From Bacteroidales bacterium (GTDB taxonomy: Bacteria; Bacteroidota; Bacteroidia; Bacteroidales; JALTDM01), in the NCBI GenBank assembly GCA_026996635.1, contig JALWKH010000282.1, positions 7,249 to 13,601 of the forward strand: a stretch of 6,353 bases of DNA, read 5' to 3'. The notes under the pieces were generated by a model that had not been told where the DNA came from, ran no database searches, and saw only the letters and a program-made list of their open reading frames with translations. Positions 1 through 5,972 of this stretch are shown here, piece after piece. The number at the start of each line of letters is the position of its first letter. Position 1 is the first letter of the stretch. A program made the translations under genes and the position numbers.

Positions 1-1226
1 TAGTCTTGCTTGCACCTACAGGAAGGGCTGCAAAGGTTATTTCGGATATTTCTGGCAAACCTGCCTATACCATTCACAAATACATTTACCGCAAAAATAC
101 TTCCCGCGGCTATGAAGGTAAGTTTGCATTGAACTTCAACAGATTGAAAAATGCCCTGTTCATTGTGGACGAGGCGTCGATGATTAGCATAAAAAACAGC
201 GGGGAGAAAAACATTTTCGGGTCGGGGTCTTTGCTATCCGACTTGATAGAGTTTGTGTTTAACGAAAACGGAAATAAATTGCTGCTGGTTGGCGATAATG
301 CACAGTTGCCGCCTGTGGGTGATGAATATGCTTACGCTTTGTCGGAAGATTACTTGAAAGGGTTCGGTTACGATACGGATAGTTTTGAGCTGACTGAGGT
401 AACAAGGCAAGCCCTTGACTCGGGAATAATTGCAAATGCCACAAATGTCCGCAATGTTATAGCCGGCAACGCAGATAACCTCACACTGCAAACGGCAACA
501 GATGTGATTGTGCCGGACAGAAGCGAAATATGGGAATTGATAGAAAGTGCTTACGGCAAAGACGGAAAGGAAGAAACAGTGATTATTACCGTGTCGAACA
601 AAGCCGCAAACCAATACAACGCCACTATCCGCCGCAGGATTTTTGATTACGACGAAGAAATTACCGAAGGCGATATTCTTATGGTGGTAAAAAATAATTA
701 CTTGTGGACAGAAGGTATAAACGACATACCTTTTATTGCCAATGGTGATTTTGTGAGACTAAACAGGATTTATGGTTTTGAAGAAAGGTATGGTTTCCGG
801 TTTGCCGATGTTTCGATTTCTTTACTTTATTATCCTGATATAGAATTGGATGTAAAGCTGATTTTGGATACATTGTATGCACCGTCACCGTCGTTGGGAT
901 ACGATGAAAAAATGGAGTTTTACAATTTGCTGACGGAGGAAATTAAGGAAGAGAAAGGCAGCAGGATAAGCAAAAGAAAAATTTACGACTTGATAATGGA
1001 GAATCCTTATTTTAATGCTTTGGAGGTAAAATTCGCTTATGCCGTAACTTGCCACAAAGCACAAGGCGGACAATGGAACACGGTATTTGTGGACAGGGGA
1101 CATTTCAACTTTGTGCCACACGATTCGTCATATTACCGCTGGCTTTATACCGCCCTTACGCGTGCCAAAGAACGGGTATATTTGATTAACTTTGACAAAG
1201 ATATTAGCGGCAATGAGGGATTTTAA
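1..1226 (+). CDS. RecD-like ATP-dependent DNA helicase (SF1), 5'-partial
   Basis: Superfamily 1 helicase that should unwind DNA using ATP in repair or recombination in the cytoplasm. The frame is open to the window edge, so the start and the Walker A loop lie upstream. Counting the leucine codon at 6-8 as residue 1, the visible motifs are: Ia (LAPTGRAAK, 2-10), Walker B/II (FIVDEASM, D55 E56), III (VGDNAQLPPVG, 95-105), IV-like (EVTRQ, 131-135, R134), V (VTCHKAQGGQW, 347-357) and VI (YTALTRAK, 381-388, R386 the likely arginine finger). The order matches the UvrD/RecD2 C-terminal fold. From memory, Bacteroidota homologues run about 470-480 residues, so about 70 N-terminal residues are missing. 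No RecB or RecC partner is visible. The 3' end overlaps the glycosylase gene, suggesting co-transcription. The TTG at position 6 is internal, not a real start. The family is clear; the physiological role is inferred. Confidence 0.93.
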   Translation, partial: VLLAPTGRAAKVISDISGKPAYTIHKYIYRKNTSRGYEGKFALNFNRLKNALFIVDEASMISIKNSGEKNIFGSGSLLSDLIEFVFNENGNKLLLVGDNAQLPPVGDEYAYALSEDYLKGFGYDTDSFELTEVTRQALDSGIIANATNVRNVIAGNADNLTLQTATDVIVPDRSEIWELIESAYGKDGKEETVIITVSNKAANQYNATIRRRIFDYDEEITEGDILMVVKNNYLWTEGINDIPFIANGDFVRLNRIYGFEERYGFRFADVSISLLYYPDIELDVKLILDTLYAPSPSLGYDEKMEFYNLLTEEIKEEKGSRISKRKIYDLIMENPYFNALEVKFAYAVTCHKAQGGQWNTVFVDRGHFNFVPHDSSYYRWLYTALTRAKERVYLINFDKDISGNEGF

Positions 1227-1965
1227 GCGGGAACTTGCAAGCAAACTCGTATATATTGACAACGGCTGGCGGGAGATATTGCCCCACAGCCTCGCAAGCC
1301 TTGATTATTCATACCTCAAATTTTTGAACGAAAACAATGATTATTTCCCTGACAGGAACACATTTTTGAATGCTTTTAAATATTTGAAACCCGGCGAGGT
1401 TAAACACATCCTTTTCGGGCAAGATCCGTATCCGCGAAAAGAAAGTGCAATAGGCGAAGCATTTATTGACGGTGCGGTAGAGTCGCTTTGGAGTGAAGAC
1501 GGCGGTCTGTCAAAACAAGTGAACAGGGCTACAAGTCTGCGAAATATTATGAAAATGCTGCTGTACGCACACGGTTATCTAACCGGTGATTTTTCGCCTG
1601 AAGCCATAAAAAAAGTAAACAAAGAAGGACTTATCAAAAGCATTTTTGACTTGCGTGATAATTTTGTTGCCAACGGAGTGTTGCTGTTAAATGCCGCTTT
1701 GATTTTCACTTCGCCGAAAGACAGTGCTACCCACATAAAAAAATGGCAAGCATTTATCAGGTCATTGCTGAAACAATTGCCCGGTAACCCGACTTTGATA
1801 CTGCTCGGCAATTTTGCAAAAAAGCATATCGGCAGACTTCCCGAAGCCAAGAAGTACCCGAAAGTCGAGTTTGAGCATCCGTTTAATTATTCATTTATTA
1901 CATCAAAAGAAGTAGTGGAGTTTTTTAAGCCGATGAGGTTATTATTTGCCGTTGAAAGCAATTAA
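1213..1965 (+). CDS. Divergent family-1-like uracil-DNA glycosylase
   Basis: Predicted to remove uracil from DNA as the first step of base-excision repair. The ATG at 1213 (250 aa) is preferred over the in-frame TTG at 1192; it overlaps the helicase end by 14 nt in another frame. Visible motifs: motif A GQDPYP (69-74) with the water-activating Asp71 and the thymine-excluding Tyr73; GVLLLNAAL (155-163) with the uracil-binding Asn160; a LILLGNFAKK strand (195-204); and a C-terminal EHPF (221-224) with His222 in place of the usual HPSPL. A proline after DPY also occurs in mycobacterial and poxvirus enzymes, so it is not odd. The loss of the SPL part of the HPSPL loop is unusual, because that leucine normally inserts into the DNA helix. 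Length is within the family's 220-260 range. The superfamily is well supported; activity and exact substrate are inferred, and a specialised paralogue beside a canonical ung is possible. Confidence 0.85.
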   Translation: MRDFKRELASKLVYIDNGWREILPHSLASLDYSYLKFLNENNDYFPDRNTFLNAFKYLKPGEVKHILFGQDPYPRKESAIGEAFIDGAVESLWSEDGGLSKQVNRATSLRNIMKMLLYAHGYLTGDFSPEAIKKVNKEGLIKSIFDLRDNFVANGVLLLNAALIFTSPKDSATHIKKWQAFIRSLLKQLPGNPTLILLGNFAKKHIGRLPEAKKYPKVEFEHPFNYSFITSKEVVEFFKPMRLLFAVESN

Positions 1966-1967
1966 AA

Positions 1968-2600
1968 TTAACCCACCTTAACTAATCCGTTCAAAAGTTT
2001 TTCGATCTCAGGCATGTATTTTTCCAATAAATTTTGAGCAGTGTAAGTAATAAATTGTACAGTGCCTTCCGGACTTGAATAATAATATCCGTAGTAGGAA
2101 ACTTTTATTCCTTTTACCGTTCCGTTCATTTGCAGCAAGAGGACTTTTAAGCCGTTTACGTTCCGGTATTCTTCTTTTACTATTGTTAAATCGGGAGATA
2201 AAGATTTGCCGTTTTCTATAGCAATCAGTTTCAGCGATTCGAGCGGCACCTCAATTTTTTCAGTTATAATAACACAATATAAATCTCCGTCTCTCATTTG
2301 TAGTTCATATTCCGCGTAAGGGTTTATGGTAGCTTTTCTAAAAGACCAAACTTTGGGGTTAAGATAAAACCCGACATTGAGATTTTTGCTTTTCAACAAG
2401 AATGTAGAACTGTCGTCTTTTACAAATGCATTAGGGTTAGTTGGGATTTCTTCGGAAGGTATTTTTTCACCGTCTTTGTATTTCCATGTTCCGTCATCGT
2501 AGAGAATAACTTCTTTCCCTTCTTCGGTAATGGCTCTTTGTTGTGATTGGCTAAAAAAGGCAGCAAAGAAGCCCAGGAGAATTAAAAAAAATTTTTTCAT
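1968..2600 (-). CDS. Exported protein of unknown function with DDGTW motif
   Basis: I do not recognise a named gene. The 210-residue product starts with a clear Sec signal peptide (MKKFF, a hydrophobic stretch to about residue 16, then SQSQ), with likely cleavage near residues 18-21. There is no lipobox cysteine, so it should be soluble in the periplasm or secreted. Residues 23-43 carry an 'ITEEGKEVILYDDGTWKY' segment, a short N-terminal motif I recall from many exported Bacteroidota proteins. A linker follows, then an alpha/beta domain (about 65-207) alternating hydrophobic strands with a closing amphipathic helix (LLEKYMPEIEKLLNGL). Its layout loosely recalls small PsbP/Mog1-like folds; that is only a guess. 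The gene converges on the glycosylase gene with a 2-nt gap and has its own predicted promoter, so it is probably a single-gene unit. The ATG at 2598-2600 is the only start that keeps the signal peptide. Confidence 0.8.
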   Translation of the reverse strand: MKKFFLILLGFFAAFFSQSQQRAITEEGKEVILYDDGTWKYKDGEKIPSEEIPTNPNAFVKDDSSTFLLKSKNLNVGFYLNPKVWSFRKATINPYAEYELQMRDGDLYCVIITEKIEVPLESLKLIAIENGKSLSPDLTIVKEEYRNVNGLKVLLLQMNGTVKGIKVSYYGYYYSSPEGTVQFITYTAQNLLEKYMPEIEKLLNGLVKVG

Positions 2601-2613
2601 AAAAACAGCATTT

Positions 2614-2631
2614 AATTTGCTTTCGCAAATT
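2614..2631 (-). promoter_or_regulatory. 5'-leader hairpin with GAAA tetraloop
   Basis: Read on the minus strand, the leader of the exported-protein gene contains AATTTGC-GAAA-GCAAATT: a perfect 7-bp stem closed by a GNRA-type tetraloop. It would begin only a few nucleotides after the predicted transcription start and end 13 nt before the ATG. Possible roles are protecting the 5' end of the mRNA or modulating ribosome access. The structure is seen in the sequence; the role is inferred. Confidence 0.5.
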
Positions 2632-2641
2632 GAATTTCAGA

Positions 2642-2672
2642 CAAATATAAAAAAAATTACATTTATGAGAAA
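2642..2672 (-). promoter_or_regulatory. Predicted Bacteroidota-type promoter for the exported-protein gene
   Basis: On the minus strand, TATATTTG (2649 down to 2642) matches the Bacteroidota -7 element TAnnTTTG exactly. A TTTC (2672 down to 2669), one base from the -33 TTTG, lies 19 nt upstream, within the usual 19-21 spacing. Transcription would start near 2635-2638, giving a leader of about 35 nt. The region is AT-rich, so a chance match is possible, but position and spacing are both right. Confidence 0.55.
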
Positions 2673-2834
2673 ATTAATATGTCCTTGAACCAGTTCCGGC
2701 ACAATATATTTAACCACAAATTACACAATAGAGAGTCTTATAAATTTTCACTTTAGGGAAAACATATTCTTTCCAAAATCTGTTACTAACCAAAAAGGCG
2801 AATTAAGTTCCTATCTTATTATAATGAGTTCTAA

Positions 2835-2890
2835 GGCTAAAGCCGGTGTTGAATCGATTTTATTTTTACCCTACCTTAAAAGGCAGGGCT
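2835..2890 (+). repeat. REP-like unit 1: GGCTAAAGCC box plus CTTAAAAG hairpin
   Basis: A 56-nt unit made of the box ggctaaagcc (2835-2844), 29 nt of AT-rich spacer, and an imperfect hairpin (2869-2888). In the hairpin, ccct pairs with aggg and cctt with aagg, with one a/c mismatch (2873/2884) and an aa loop. The same plan appears in opposite orientation at 3295-3351. Confidence 0.6.
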
Positions 2891-2923
2891 ATTAAAAAAT
2901 GGTTTTTTGGAATAAATGACAAC

Positions 2924-2963
2924 CGGGCTAAAGCCCGTTTAATTACTTGTCACCCGCCTTAAT
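2924..2963 (+). repeat. REP-like unit 2, truncated
   Basis: The box is extended here to a 14-nt hairpin, cgggctaaagcccg (2924-2937, 6-bp stem). After 21 nt comes cccgccttaa (2953-2962), resembling the left half of the second hairpin in the other units; the returning half is missing. It has the same orientation as unit 1 and looks like a decayed copy. Confidence 0.5.
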
Positions 2964-2982
2964 CCCTCTACCAAAACATTAA

Positions 2983-3133
2983 AGAATCTGAAATGAAGAG
3001 ATGCCGAAGATACTGAAACGATTGAGATTCTGAAACGATAAGATTCTGAAACAAATAGAGATTCCGAAATAAATTCGGAATGACGTTGTTCAGAATGACA
3101 TCTTCGGTATGATTTTGTTCGGAAGGAATTAGG
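2983..3133. repeat. Nested palindromic array of degenerate ~17-bp units
   Basis: The left arm has direct degenerate units of the type agattctgaaacgata (starting near 2983, 3008, 3025, 3041 and 3059). The right arm has inverted ones (ttcggaatgacg, ttcagaatgaca, ttcggtatgat, ttcggaaggaat). At the centre is a perfect 8-bp hairpin, attccgaa (3061-3068) against ttcggaat (3074-3081), with loop ataaa. Further out, atgccgaagat (3001-3011) pairs with atcttcggtat (3100-3110) over 11 bp with one G-T. There is no coding potential. Confidence 0.6.
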
Positions 3134-3182
3134 TTGGAATAAATCGTGTTACCGTCTATTGTATCGTGTGGTTATAAATTTA

Positions 3183-3227
3183 TGCGATTGAATCGCAATA
3201 GATATACTATGCACGAAAAATTCGTGC
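3183..3227. repeat. Three contiguous short hairpins
   Basis: tgcgatt-g-aatcgca (3183-3197) is followed at once by a weaker atag-atata-ctat (3198-3210) and then gcacgaa-aaa-ttcgtgc (3211-3227). The first and third are perfect 7-bp inverted repeats. With no T-run after them, termination is unlikely. They may be further REP-like boxes or parts of a folded transcript. Confidence 0.55.
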
Positions 3228-3294
3228 AGTAGCGTGGCGACCAGCTATTACCGGGCAGTGGTTCATCTCAACAGGAACAAAAAGCGTGTAAACT

Positions 3295-3351
3295 AGCACC
3301 GTCTTTTAAGGCGGTGTTAAAATATTTACATTAAAATTTTTGGCTTTAGCC
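3295..3351 (-). repeat. REP-like unit 3, inverted relative to units 1 and 2
   Basis: Read on the minus strand: ggctaaagcc, 30 nt of AT-rich spacer, then a hairpin with caccg pairing with cggtg around ctt/aag and a 2-nt loop (3297-3316), ending in gct as unit 1 does. Length is 57 nt against 56 for unit 1. The outer stem differs in sequence from unit 1 but still pairs, which suggests the fold rather than the sequence is kept. Confidence 0.6.
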
Positions 3352-3507
3352 ACAGAAACTTAATCACGATTTAATTTTCTAATGCGTAATTTGGTTTTTT
3401 TAATAATGTTTTTTCAGAAGCGTTTTTCTTATGACACACGGCTGTGTGTTACTACGAGTATCTAACTAATGGTTTTTGTTCTTTATGTCGAAAGACAAAC
3501 CTGGTTT

Positions 3508-4275
3508 TCAGTGATTATGATTATATCGTTTCCAAATGGATTTTGCCGTGGCACAAACATTATCGGTATCTTTAATTTTTATGGTATGTAAAAATGACTT
3601 GTCATCTGTATCCGTTGGTTCGGATTTAGTTAGAGAAACGATAGTTTGTCCATAATGTGCTTCTGCAACAAACCTACCGTTTATCGAGTGTAAAAAATAA
3701 TTGTCAAATATTTCATCAGGAACGGATTCTACTCCCCATTGTAAATACCTTATATTGTTTACATGTTTATTCATATCGGTGTCGTACTTGTTTATTTTAA
3801 ATTCGGAGGTGTAATCGGGGATGTCTATAAGGTTAATTTTTTTAGATATGTTGTAATCAACACTTTTTTCATTACAGTAAGACCATTTTTCTTTAATATC
3901 GTCAAATATCGGTACAGGTCTTCTTTTTTCAATATCAAAGAAAACCCATAATCCTCTTGCTCTGCCTATTATGTTGTTGTTTTCATCATAAATAAGGTTT
4001 TCTCTAAATCCTTTAACGGTAGAATATTTGGATAGCCATGTCCGAATGGTTATTTTTTCTTTGTAAGCCGGATATCTGTTCATTTCCATGTATCCCGAAA
4101 ATAAAACCCAACCAATGTTTTGTTTTTCTAATTCATACAGGCTGTAATTGATTGAATAGCAGTGGTCTGCCGCTGCTTCTTCCAAAAGGGTTAAAATTGT
4201 TGTTGGTGTAGCCACACCAAACTTATTCATTTCAAAATATCTTAATTCAAACTGTTTGTCAAAGTAGTTTTTCAT
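3508..4275 (-). CDS. Acyl-ACP thioesterase (FatA/FatB-like, double hotdog)
   Basis: Predicted cytoplasmic enzyme that hydrolyses acyl-acyl carrier protein to a free fatty acid and ACP, ending chain growth in type II fatty-acid synthesis. The 255 residues fit a tandem hotdog fold: domain 1 about residues 5-130 (LLEEAAADHCYSI helix, IGWVLFSGYMEMNRYP), domain 2 about 150-250. The catalytic block YDTDMNKHVNNIRYLQW carries D167, N169 and H171, and E205 in RFVAEAHYG lines up with the plant catalytic glutamate. The plant cysteine after it is Ala206 here, consistent with the Asp-Asn-His-Glu mechanism rather than a papain-like Cys. The ATG at 4273-4275 gives a full-length protein. It lies 53 nt after the binding-protein gene on the same strand, so co-transcription is likely, although the gap holds a tandem repeat and a separate promoter is possible. 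Family certain; acyl-chain preference cannot be read from the sequence. Confidence 0.93.
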   Translation of the reverse strand: MKNYFDKQFELRYFEMNKFGVATPTTILTLLEEAAADHCYSINYSLYELEKQNIGWVLFSGYMEMNRYPAYKEKITIRTWLSKYSTVKGFRENLIYDENNNIIGRARGLWVFFDIEKRRPVPIFDDIKEKWSYCNEKSVDYNISKKINLIDIPDYTSEFKINKYDTDMNKHVNNIRYLQWGVESVPDEIFDNYFLHSINGRFVAEAHYGQTIVSLTKSEPTDTDDKSFLHTIKIKDTDNVCATAKSIWKRYNHNH

Positions 4276-4279
4276 AATA

Positions 4280-4313
4280 TTTATAACAAATTAACTTTTA
4301 TAACAAATTAACT
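4280..4313. repeat. Perfect 17-bp tandem duplication before the thioesterase gene
   Basis: tttataacaaattaact occurs twice head to tail (4280-4296 and 4297-4313) without mismatch. It fills most of the 53-nt gap between the binding-protein stop and the thioesterase ATG, and its last base is 5 nt from that ATG. It most likely arose by replication slippage. On the minus strand each copy contains TTAATTTG, one base off the -7 promoter element, but no -33 box sits at a proper distance. Confidence 0.85.
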
Positions 4314-4328
4314 CGATTTACTAATGTA

Positions 4329-5972
4329 TTATTTTTTCACATATTTCAACTCAAGCATATTCATCGGATTAACCGAAAAGCCTATTACATCGGGATTCAA
4401 AAAATCAATTACTTCATCATAGTATAGCGGTACAACAGGAGCTTCGGCAATAATTATGCTGTCGAGCTTATAATATACGGCTTGCCGCAACGAATCATTA
4501 ATCCCAGCAAAAAGAAGATTATATAAGCTATCGTATGTGGCATTATAAAAGTGTGTATAGTTTGGTCCGGCCGGTGAAAAATTGCCCGAATAAAATAGTG
4601 AGAAATAATTTTCAGGGTCGGGATAATCGGCAATCCAAGAACCACGGAAAAATTTTGTTTTTCCTTCTGCCACAAAACTACGGAAAGTCGGTCCGTTCAG
4701 TACATTTATTTTTATCCTTATTCCAATGCGTGAAAGGTCGTGTTGAATAAATTCGCATAAATCCAAGTAATCGGAAGTCGTAGCCAGTGTTATTTCTGGC
4801 AATCCTTTTCCGTGAGGATAACCTGCACTGTCCAAATAATCCATTGCCAAAAATTGGTCATACTCATAACCTTTAATCTTTGACGGGTCATAGCCCGGCA
4901 TACCCCAAGGTACAAAACCGTGCAAAGCAGGTTCACCTACATTATTCCGCAAGTATTTCATCATTTTCACGCGATCAAAACCGTAGTTGATGGCTTTTCT
5001 GACATATTTGTTGAGCAAAACATTTTCACCTTGTGCAGAATCTAAATAAAAGCCAAGATATTCCGTGTTCAAATAATATTGACGGTACATTTTTATTTTT
5101 GTGCGGTAAAGAGGCTTAAGTTCACCATCGCGTGTCAATAGTTCATCTTTGTTGTTTGCAGTAACTCCCGAAATCAAATCTATATTACCTTGCAGAAACT
5201 CAAGGAATTCCGATTGCTTATCCGCTACAAATGTTACATCCACTGCATCAAGATAAGGCAACCTTGATCCGTTTGTGTCCCTCTCGAAATAATTGGGATT
5301 TTTTACCAATACAAGCTTTTCGCCTTCCTTCCAAGTAGCAAACATAAAAGGTCCTGTTCCTACCGGGTGTGACCTGAAATCTTTGCCGTAATGTTCAACA
5401 ACCTCTTTGGGAACCACCGAGCAATACATTGTGGTAAGCAATCCCAACATGCCCGGGAACGGTCTTTTCAGGTAAATAATAAAAGTCGTGTCGTCCTTTG
5501 CTTCAAAACCGTTCGTGCCTTTTGTTTTATCCACTTCCGAAAAAATCCAACTGCCGGGAGATGCAACTTTGGGCGATAAAATCCTGTTGAAACTGTAAAC
5601 AAAGTCTTTAGCTGTTACGGTGCGGGTAGAGTCTTTGCCGAAAAGAGGATTTTTGTGGAAATAAACATCATTCCGCAAGTGAAAAATATAAGTTCTGCCG
5701 CTATCCGCCACTTCCCAACTTTTAGCTATTGCCGACACTATGTTCATTTTGCTGTCTATCTGCACCAATCCGTTATACAATTGGTGGGTAGGCCAGATGT
5801 TGGTTTGTGTTTTGGCAAAAGCAGGGTCAAGCGAACTAATGCCTTTAGATTCGTTATACTTAAAGGCTTTTTTCTTTTCTTGCTGCGGCTTTGTGTTTAC
5901 ACAAGAACTCAAAAAAAGAATGCCCGGAATTAAAACAAGGCTAATATAACTTTTTAATTTCTTCCCAAACAT
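4329..5972 (-). CDS. ABC transporter substrate-binding lipoprotein, family 5 (peptide/Opp-type)
   Basis: Extracytoplasmic binding protein of the SBP_bac_5 family (OppA/DppA-like), which normally delivers oligopeptides, or sometimes nickel or sugars, to an ABC importer. The ATG at 5972 is chosen over the in-frame GTG at 5990. It gives 547 residues starting with a compact lipoprotein signal (MFGKKLKSY, a hydrophobic core, lipobox LSSC with Cys24). Family hallmarks are the early SSLDPA (46-51), AKSWEV with YIFHLRNDVYFH (83-106), TAKDFVYSFNRILSP (120-134), and the VGTGPF and NPNYF segments mid-protein. Residues after the cysteine (VNTKPQQEKKK) lack an acidic run of the surface-export type, so a periplasm-facing anchor is more likely. 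The start overlaps the upstream kinase gene by 32 nt, implying coupled translation. No permease or ATPase gene is in the window. The ligand is unknown. Confidence 0.93.
   Translation of the reverse strand: MFGKKLKSYISLVLIPGILFLSSCVNTKPQQEKKKAFKYNESKGISSLDPAFAKTQTNIWPTHQLYNGLVQIDSKMNIVSAIAKSWEVADSGRTYIFHLRNDVYFHKNPLFGKDSTRTVTAKDFVYSFNRILSPKVASPGSWIFSEVDKTKGTNGFEAKDDTTFIIYLKRPFPGMLGLLTTMYCSVVPKEVVEHYGKDFRSHPVGTGPFMFATWKEGEKLVLVKNPNYFERDTNGSRLPYLDAVDVTFVADKQSEFLEFLQGNIDLISGVTANNKDELLTRDGELKPLYRTKIKMYRQYYLNTEYLGFYLDSAQGENVLLNKYVRKAINYGFDRVKMMKYLRNNVGEPALHGFVPWGMPGYDPSKIKGYEYDQFLAMDYLDSAGYPHGKGLPEITLATTSDYLDLCEFIQHDLSRIGIRIKINVLNGPTFRSFVAEGKTKFFRGSWIADYPDPENYFSLFYSGNFSPAGPNYTHFYNATYDSLYNLLFAGINDSLRQAVYYKLDSIIIAEAPVVPLYYDEVIDFLNPDVIGFSVNPMNMLELKYVKK

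Larger units (their letters stand above)
2826..3361. mobile_element. Putative MITE/REP-like non-coding element with inverted ends
   Basis: The outer ends are inverted copies of each other: ttct-aa-ggctaaagcc (2829-2844) on the left and ggctttagcc-ac-agaa (3342-3357) on the right, 14 of 16 positions matching by eye. Each end continues inward into a matching hairpin unit. The element would be about 535 nt and encodes nothing, so any mobility would need a transposase in trans. No clear target-site duplication was found. A pair of REP units that arrived separately, or a structured RNA, are alternatives. Confidence 0.45.
2601..3507. other. Gene-free, palindrome-rich intergenic region
   Basis: About 900 nt between two minus-strand genes, with no reading frame that resembles a protein. 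The right side of 2601-2834 holds nothing I recognise beyond the promoter and leader of the exported-protein gene. From about 2826 to 3361 the DNA is crowded with inverted repeats, listed separately. From 3362 to 3507 there is AT-rich DNA with one more palindrome (acacac, 3434-3439, against gtgtgt, 3444-3449, loop ggct) and a small tgtc-gaaa-gaca hairpin (3486-3497). Neither has a T-run that would make a standard terminator for the upstream thioesterase operon. Confidence 0.75.

Noticed and set aside
234..614. Minus-strand open frame opposite the helicase (126 codons)
   Set aside because: It lies inside a well-supported helicase coding region, has no recognisable domain, and its composition fits a shadow frame.
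1192..1226. Frameshift joining helicase and glycosylase into one protein
   Set aside because: The helicase ends normally after motif VI, and the glycosylase has its own ATG and complete N-terminal region, so a plain overlap explains it.
2983..3060. Regularly repeated attctgaaac units as a CRISPR array
   Set aside because: Units are degenerate, only about 17 bp apart, have no unique spacers of normal length, are mirrored by inverted copies, and no cas gene is near.
3130..3300. Possible tRNA or small structured RNA gene in the intergenic region
   Set aside because: No cloverleaf, anticodon arm or GTTCRA-type T-loop could be found; the short hairpins do not form a known RNA family by eye.
3431..3450. 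acacac-ggct-gtgtgt palindrome as a terminator of the thioesterase operon
   Set aside because: On the minus strand it is followed by ataagaaaa, with no U-tract, and on the plus strand by actacg. Stem strength alone is not enough.
4281..4320. Promoter within the 17-bp repeats for the thioesterase gene
   Set aside because: The TTAATTTG boxes miss the TAnnTTTG consensus at one position and no -33 box lies 19-21 nt upstream.
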